From Lunasporangiospora selenospora (lineage: Eukaryota > Mortierellomycota > Mortierellomycetes > Mortierellales > Mortierellaceae): DNA of 17,033 bases. Each line of letters starts with the position of its first letter. Position 1 is the first letter of the stretch. The stretch lies in the NCBI GenBank assembly GCA_015680635.1, contig JAABOA010000300.1, positions 242 through 17,274 on the forward strand, read 5' to 3'. Both the position numbers and the translations under genes were made by a program. Positions 8,354 to 17,033 of this stretch are shown one piece after another. The notes below the pieces were generated by a model. It searched no databases. It saw nothing but the letters and a program-made list of their open reading frames with translations, and was not told the origin of the DNA.

Positions 8354-10849
8354 ATGTCGACCCTGCTTGCAACAACAGCCATCCCCAGCGCCACTGTCGC
8401 TGCCCTGGGTCGCCTCCACTCGAACAACAGAAGCAGCAGTGGCAGCAGTGGCAGCAGCACGTCCAACAAAATCTCAGGGCGTCAACGATCATCCAGTCTA
8501 ACCATCCGAACTGCAACCATTATCACACCCACAGACCCAGCCTCGTCCGCTACACCTTCGCCTATTCTTACCTCAAGGAGACTACCATCCATCACTAGCC
8601 AAGGAGAAGGCTCAACAGAGACGCGTGGACCATCCTGGGCTTTGCCCTCGATGCGAAAGAGCTCCTCCTCCAGGAATAACCCGGTCGAGAGCGCGGCCAT
8701 CGCGACCCCTCAGAGAGACAGGGCTCATCAACAGCAAGGCCAGAACCACCAAGGGACAGATGGACTAGGTCGGATAAATCTTGTCCCTCTATCAGGGACG
8801 AACCTTGGTAACAGTACTAATGACCATAAACCCAGCAAGGTCTATTCGGGACGGAGTCGGTCTAATACTCTCACCGGTCTGGGATCCTCTGTCAATGGGT
8901 TTGAATTGGCCTCGGCCCCTCGTCGCTCTTCAATCACTGGAAAGCCTCCAGTCCCAATCGTTACGCTCTCTCAGTCTCCGTGTGCGCCCGCCAATTCACA
9001 CAACTCTCACCTGCGCTATCCACCTCCATCCACTCTTCCTCAGTACCAAGCAGTGGCAATAGCAGACGGGGACGATGACGACGACGCTGCAACCATTGGA
9101 AACAGCCTGTCAACAGATGAAAAGCCCAAGCCATATTCCTCATCGATGCTATCCTCCTGGGGGCCTTCATGGGTTAGCCAAATCCAACTTGGTTTCCTCC
9201 CTAGGATCATCATCCTTATTAGTCTCTTTGGTCTCTCGTTGGGTGGACTGTACCTCCTGGCCCAAGTCCTACCGCCACTTTCGTTGCCAAAGTCAATCGA
9301 TGATGTCAAGGTCGATGCTGCGATCCTCCAGGACTTTGCCACAGCCACCTATGAGGGTTGGATTCGTACATTCTGGGTATTCTGTGTCGTTTACATCTGG
9401 AAGCAATGCTTTGGAATCCCTGGAAGTGCCTTCCTGGTAAGTGAGGAAACCCTTTTTTCTTTCCTTCTGGACCTCTCACCAGCCATCAACCCCACAACGC
9501 ATGTTCAATCTGTTCGTCATGCTGCGAGGAGGGGATGACTGGAAAGGAGTAAGGATGGTCCGCCTGTTACTGACTCCTGCATGTGTCGTGCCCATTGTTC
9601 TACCTTTTCATCCTTTTATTTAAAATAGAATATCTTGGCCGGTGCATTATATGGGCCCTGGTTTGGAACTCTGTTGACCTCAGCCTTGACCACATTGGGA
9701 TCAGTGCTGGCATACTTCATGTCCTATTTCTTGATGGAACCCATCTTAAGCAGGTATGCGTCAACGCGACTGGACCAGATGCGACTCCAGATTCAGAAAG
9801 CTGCTCGATCTTCGTCAAAGCCATCCCTGTCCTCGTCTTCATCAACATCTACCGCGAGCACAACTACCACTGCAGCCACCTCGACGGCTGTGCAGACGCT
9901 GCATGCGACACCATCCATCCCCTTGTCAGGAACAACATTCTCAACAACGACGAATCATTTTTCATCCCCCTCCACACGTGGGATGCTTCGGACAAGGTCA
10001 TCCTCCTTTACAGGTCGACGACCAGACTGTGATGGTGCTACAACGCAGCAACCACCACAATTCAACCGATTGCTCAATGTTACATCGGTCGATGAAATCG
10101 AGATCCTTGAGAACGATAGACTGTTGAACGAAACGAATTCCTCCAAAACCAAACCCAATGTGAATTATGCGGACTCTGCCTCTCAGCAAGGACCCGATAC
10201 GAACAGTGATAGCGACACTGTGGTAGAGGAGGCTGACCATGAGAACAAGGACGAGGATGAGGACGAGGACGAAGAGGAGCAAGGACCCAGTCTGTTTATG
10301 CAATTGCTTTTGATCCGACTCTTCCCGCTGACACCATACTGGTTCATCAACCTGGCGAGTCCACTGGTGGGCGTTCCAGTGATGCCATTTGTAACCTCGA
10401 TGTTTCTGGGATGCATGCCATACAACTATATTTGTGCACAAGCGGGCGCGATCTTGGGAGAAATTCATCAAATGAGCGATATTTATCAACAGCCTTGGAT
10501 CTTGTTCCAGATCATCTTTGTCTTGGTGCTCTCTGCAGGCGCCACCTGGGCTAGCAAGCGATGGACACGGAGACAGCAGCAAAAAGACGATCAGAAGCAA
10601 CAGAATGGCGGCAGCAATGGCCGAAGTCACAAGAGCCGGGATAGTGACGAGGAAGATGGAGATGAAGAAGAGTCTACTCGCGGTTTGCTTCAGCACAGAC
10701 AGGACCAGGAGGAAGGCTCTTATCGTCTTAGTACGGATTCCATTTCGATCCCCATGGGTATTCTGGGACATGATCAGTATTCGGATACTGGAAGGAATAC
10801 TCAACGACATGACTCTGCCATTGTTGACATGAATTTTTACCGCCACTGA
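8354..10849 (+). CDS. VTT-domain (TMEM41-like) multi-pass membrane protein with extended disordered regions, 2 exons
   Basis: VTT/DedA-superfamily proteins such as TMEM41B and VMP1 act as lipid scramblases at ER/Golgi membranes; that role is assumed here by homology. Exons 8354-9436 and 9629-10849 join in phase 0 across a 192-bp intron and give 767 aa. Residues 1 to about 280 are Ser/Gln/Thr-rich and probably disordered. A membrane segment lies at about 284-304. The VTT signature FGIPGSAFLNILAGALYG (353-370) is created by the splice. Further hydrophobic stretches lie at about 372-397, 585-603, 610-640 and 650-668, with RLFPLTPYWFINLASPL (591-607) typical of TMEM41/TMEM64. Between the two VTT halves, residues about 421-580 form a Ser/Thr-rich then strongly acidic insert absent from typical members. 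The tail (about 672-767) is basic, then acidic, and soluble. The start is the first Met in the frame and could be later, because the N-terminus is not conserved. An unrecognised intron in the insert is possible, but the frame is open throughout. Confidence 0.88.
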
Positions 10850-11057
10850 ACTTGAACTTGTTTATATCACTGTTATTGTAGTCAACTTCACATTGTATTT
10901 TTAGTTTCTATCTCGCCACTCCTCTAAAAAAAACCAATCTCTCCGCTGGACACACCCTAATACAGCACCAAAACACCCATTGTTGCCAAGTGGGTTTTCG
11001 GATCTGAATCGGTTAGACTCGATGTGCATAAGAACGTGCCAACGTAAAAATAATCAA

Positions 11058-11063
11058 AATAAA
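11058..11063 (+). terminator. Candidate polyadenylation signal of the VTT-domain gene
   Basis: AATAAA lies 208 nt after the TGA stop, in an A-rich stretch of the 338-bp gap between the convergent VTT and acyl-CoA oxidase genes. Nothing else is recognised in that gap. Confidence 0.45.
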
Positions 11064-11187
11064 ACAAAACAGGTATTGTGAGAGATCACAGTATGGACAG
11101 CCGTTCATTCTGCTCTCCTCTCTTTTTCTTTCTTCCAATCTTTCTTTCTATCAATTGAAACTCTCCATTCTTCTCACCAAATGCGCC

Positions 11188-14100
11188 TCAAAGCCGGGCC
11201 GCAAAGGCGTTGTGGGCCTTGAATCCTTCCAGCTCGAGCTTGTCCATGGTCAAGAGTTCGCCATGGTTATCCGAGCGGTTATACGTCTCCCAACCACCTG
11301 CAGCTCCCGCAATTGGCGCATGCAACAAACGCTCATCAACTCCAAGGATATCGCAGAGAGCAAGACTGTTGGTACCAACAAGGGCAACCACGTCGCGGAC
11401 GTGCTGAGGAACTTGGATTGCAGTCTCGTTCGTGATCAAACCACGAGTCAGGTACCAGGAAAGATAAGTGTCGAGAAGGAAGAGACCCCACAATCGCAAC
11501 AAGGTCTCCATAACAGTCCTACTCCGTTACGAATCAATATCACGATTAGCAAGTGAGTGAGAATAAAAGAGAATACGGTGAGAAATAGATAAAAAGTACA
11601 AAGCTACAACTTGTTCTCAGCGAGGACTTGAATAAAAAATACGTACCTTGCTCCACCCGATAGAGTCCGAATCACCTGAAGATTCTGCTCAAAGACCATG
11701 CGCTCACCAAAAGCCTTTGCAGCTGCTTGAATCGTATCGGACTCTTCTCCCATCCAGACTTCAAAAACTGTCTTTCCTCCTGCCGCCTTCTTTTGCATTG
11801 ATGATCCGAGCTAAAAGGTCGCATGACACAGGCATTCGTTAGTTCCCACGCACTTTACCCCCCATCCATCCTTTCCTCACTTTATGAATCCCTTCCCGCA
11901 GAAACAACTCTTTCCTTTTTCTTACCTCTTGGAACAGTCCTGCTTCACGTAGCTGGAAGAGCTTGTAGAGGCCGTCCAACGAAGTAACATCCCACTTGGT
12001 AGCCTCTCTCCTATCAGGCAACTTGATGGCTCCACTCTTGAGCAATGATGGGAAGAGTGTGAGACGCTCCTTGGCTACCTTTTGCATGAGGACACTGTTG
12101 TCGCCCTCGGCTGTCATGCCTGCATGTGCAAAGCCGATCATCTGACCAAACCGGTTGACAGACAAGTAACCCTGTCCACCACAACGTTCGCGACAAGTGG
12201 TGGCTACCCGCTCAGCATTCCAAGTGATCAAAGGCTTGATAACGCAGCAGAGCTGTACCACCTCTTGACCCTCTTGATCACGCTCTGCCATTTCCTTGGC
12301 AGTCTTTTTTCGGAGTGATGCTACGGACCAGCGCTGCTTGCAGTAGTTAAGGCCAAGGTTGAGGCAAACGGTTTGAGCAAACAGGGGTAGCAACGCCCTC
12401 TGTTGAAGCTGGTATACCATGATTGGAGTATCACTGCCAATTGTTGTTGTTGTTGTTGTTGTTGTTGATTGTGTCCCAGGGACAGAAGAAGAAGAAATAG
12501 GAGCAACGTATTAATCTCTCAGTCAGATACCTCATTATATCGTGCATCGTGCATCGTGTAACCATCCAACGGAATCTTGGTCTTTCGTCTACGTTACCTT
12601 TTACCCTTGGGTCCCACACAGAGTCGACTGTGCGCATACCGGAAGGCAATGTTCAGGGTAACCTTGGTTCCTCCCAGGCAGAGAGAGGAGATGGCCAAGC
12701 GACCCGAAAGCAATTGGTCGGCAACCTTCAAGAACCGACTGTCCAATAGCAATAGGATTGTAAGGATCGCGATGTACACTTTCTTGTCAGTTCGCTGTAC
12801 ATTTGTTTTGTTTTTGTTTTTGGTGACCCCACTTTTCACCCCCAATTTCAGTTTCTCCGTTGACTTGTCATTTTTGCCTTTTTTTTTTCCTTCGCCCCAA
12901 CAGGCGCTTCGAAACTTACCCACGCCGGCTGGGGATCAACGAGGTAAACTTTCCGTCTCGAGAAATATCCGAGTATCTGTTCAGAAGACTGTCCGCAGGG
13001 ACACGGACATGATCGAACCAGAACTTGCCATTGTCAACTCCGTTACAGCCCATTTTGACACCCATATCCTCGATCTTGACCCCCTTGACAGGGGTCATGT
13101 CCTCTTCACGGAGTCGGACCAGAAAAACGTGAACGCCTTCGTTCTGACCTTTGACAAATGTCTGGGCAAAGATGACAGACCACTTGGCATCAACTGCAGA
13201 CTATTGAATGTGTAGAAGAGATATGAGATTGAGTCTCAGGCTAGAGCGGAGCCGGACCAGAGCAGGACATGTTTCTTCTCTTCTTCTTTTTTTTTTTTTT
13301 TCTGGTAGAGTCACAGTCATGGCCGAGGTGGTCTTACATTGCTAATCCAGTACTTCTGGGCGTTGATTGTTGGAGTGTGGATGTCCCACTCATGAGTCTC
13401 TGGAATCTAATAAGGTGACAAAGGAGGATCGATTGGAAGAGAAGAAAGATAGAGGCGACACCATGGGACCATTGTCCAACAAATTAGTTCCACAGCCCCA
13501 AGTTGCACAAGGAGGCCAGAACAACAATTTCATGCAACCCCACCGATGCGCCACCTGTCACCTCCACAGCATAAACGTTGGGCCGCTCCCCGATTCACAT
13601 ACATAGTGAGCCGTTGTCTCCATTTCAATGGCATTGTTGCCAAAGCCGAGCTCAGTCAAGCCAAACGAGCCGATAGATGAAAGGCTGTCAATCTTGGAGA
13701 GCAAAGAACGATGTCTCTCTGTCCCGAGCTTGATAACAGTGCCTGAATAAGATGGTGTAATGCGAGAAGAGAAGGAGAAAAGGAGGAAAAATGGTTAATC
13801 AGAAGCCCCGAAGCACCCTGTGTGTGAAAGTTTGTGTGTGTATGTATTTCGAGGAGATCGAAGAGTTCCGTTACTGTACCTCCAAAGAGATTCCACTGGA
13901 CCGTCATTTTGGTGGCCATGCTCTGGTCAATGATACCGGCCATCTCATGTGCAGCAAAGATTCGAAGAGGGTCCCTTTCAAAGTCGAGGACAGAGATGAA
14001 TCCTTGGTTGGCGATCCGCTGGAGCCGTTGGAGGGCTAGTTCTCGTTTGGCGGCAAGTTGGATATCGTACCGAGGAATGTAGATGGGGTCCTTGGCAGCA

Positions 14101-14198
14101 TAGTCCTGCATCTGGTTACGAAGTTCGTGGTGATCGTGTGCAATCGTCTTGGCAAGCGCGGCAGTGTCACTTCGAGTGAACTGAAGTAATTTTGGCAT
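11188..14198 (-). CDS. Peroxisomal acyl-CoA oxidase, 8 exons
   Basis: FAD enzyme of the first step of peroxisomal fatty-acid beta-oxidation: acyl-CoA + O2 gives trans-2-enoyl-CoA + H2O2. Minus-strand exons are 14198-13880, 13742-13603, 13406-13338, 13200-12920, 12738-12598, 12433-11926, 11810-11647 and 11518-11188. All phases agree and give 650 aa, within the usual 650-700. Domains in order are: an N-terminal helical part ending [20 protein letters not shown]; the flavin/substrate segment [10 protein letters not shown] (135-144); [14 protein letters not shown]; the beta-domain segment [36 protein letters not shown]; then CGGQGY (401-406) and [15 protein letters not shown], whose Glu426 corresponds to the family's catalytic base. 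The C-terminus is AARL, where ARL fits the peroxisomal PTS1 pattern. Introns are 115-196 bp. The start has a good context (ACAATGCC). The gene is divergent from the Arf gene and convergent with the VTT gene. Family identity is near certain; chain-length preference and which fungal POX paralogue it is cannot be told. Confidence 0.95.
12441..12467. repeat. (TTG)9 / (CAA)9 trinucleotide repeat in acyl-CoA oxidase intron 5
   Basis: Nine TTG units on the plus strand. On the sense strand this is (CAA)9, ending six bases before the intron's AG at 12435-12434. The intron (12597-12434) is proven by phase and by the restored sequence [14 protein letters not shown], so this is not a polyglutamine-coding tract. 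Confidence 0.9.
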
Positions 14199-16848
<2,650 letters not shown>

Positions 16849-17033
16849 ATGGCCAGCCTTAAGAATGATTGAGGAGTAAACCGGGCGATGCAACTCCAGA
16901 AAAAAAGAAAAAAAAAGGATACGGCGAATAAGCACAGCAAACCGAGTTTTTAACGAGCCAGATAGTAGTAGGGTAGCATAATTCGAATCAATACAGTTAG
17001 AACACTCTTTTTGTTCTTTGATAGTTTTTTTTT
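16849..17033 (+). other. 3' flank of the Arf gene
   Basis: The region after the TAA stop contains A-rich and T-rich stretches typical of a fungal 3' UTR but no canonical AATAAA. No other gene is visible before the window ends. Confidence 0.4.

Noticed and set aside
9998-10846. 282-codon open frame on the minus strand
   Set aside because: It is antisense to the VTT gene second exon; its composition mirrors that gene's Ser/Asp codons and it shows no domain.
12441-12467. Polyglutamine tract on the minus strand
   Set aside because: It falls within intron 5 of the acyl-CoA oxidase, proven by phase and restored conserved sequence across the junction.

Overview
The window looks like nuclear DNA of a filamentous fungus, most likely an early-diverging one of the Mortierella type (Mucoromycota). 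The evidence is short GT-AG introns with CTAAC-like branch points, AATAAA-type polyadenylation signals, many CT/GA microsatellites, and a lysophosphatidate acyltransferase that resembles, as far as I remember, the Mortierella alpina enzyme. The taxon is inferred; no search was run. No prokaryotic, viral, CRISPR or transposon feature was seen.

Five spliced protein genes can be assembled with consistent reading phase. Left to right they are: (1) a minus-strand mitochondrial GGQ-domain peptidyl-tRNA hydrolase/release factor of the ICT1 type (3683 down to 2401, 4 exons, 273 aa); (2) a plus-strand 1-acyl-glycerol-3-phosphate acyltransferase (5311-6632, 4 coding exons, 312 aa); (3) a plus-strand multi-pass VTT-domain (TMEM41-like) membrane protein (8354-10849, 2 exons, 767 aa) with a large low-complexity insert inside the VTT domain; (4) a minus-strand peroxisomal acyl-CoA oxidase (14198 down to 11188, 8 exons, 650 aa) ending in an ARL peroxisomal signal; (5) a plus-strand Arf1-type GTPase (15225-16848, 3 exons, 181 aa) with two unusually long introns.

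Genes 1/2 and 4/5 are divergent pairs. Genes 3/4 converge with a 338-bp gap. Genes 2/3 are in tandem with 1.7 kb between them. Positions 1-2394 hold no gene that I can support. All five genes have pyrimidine-rich tracts on their own sense strand upstream of the start codon, which is probably the promoter/leader architecture of this genome.

Four of the five products act on lipids or membranes: phosphatidate synthesis, lipid movement at ER/Golgi membranes, peroxisomal beta-oxidation and vesicle budding. That fits an oil-accumulating fungus, but physical linkage in a fungal genome does not by itself imply joint function. I found no clearly novel multi-gene system. The most interesting items are the insert splitting the VTT domain, a stop-free 132-bp intron directly behind the GGQ motif of the ICT1-like gene, a canonical G-quadruplex motif in that gene's upstream region, and an 86-nt pure pyrimidine tract built from a 12-nt tandem repeat in the leader of the VTT gene.
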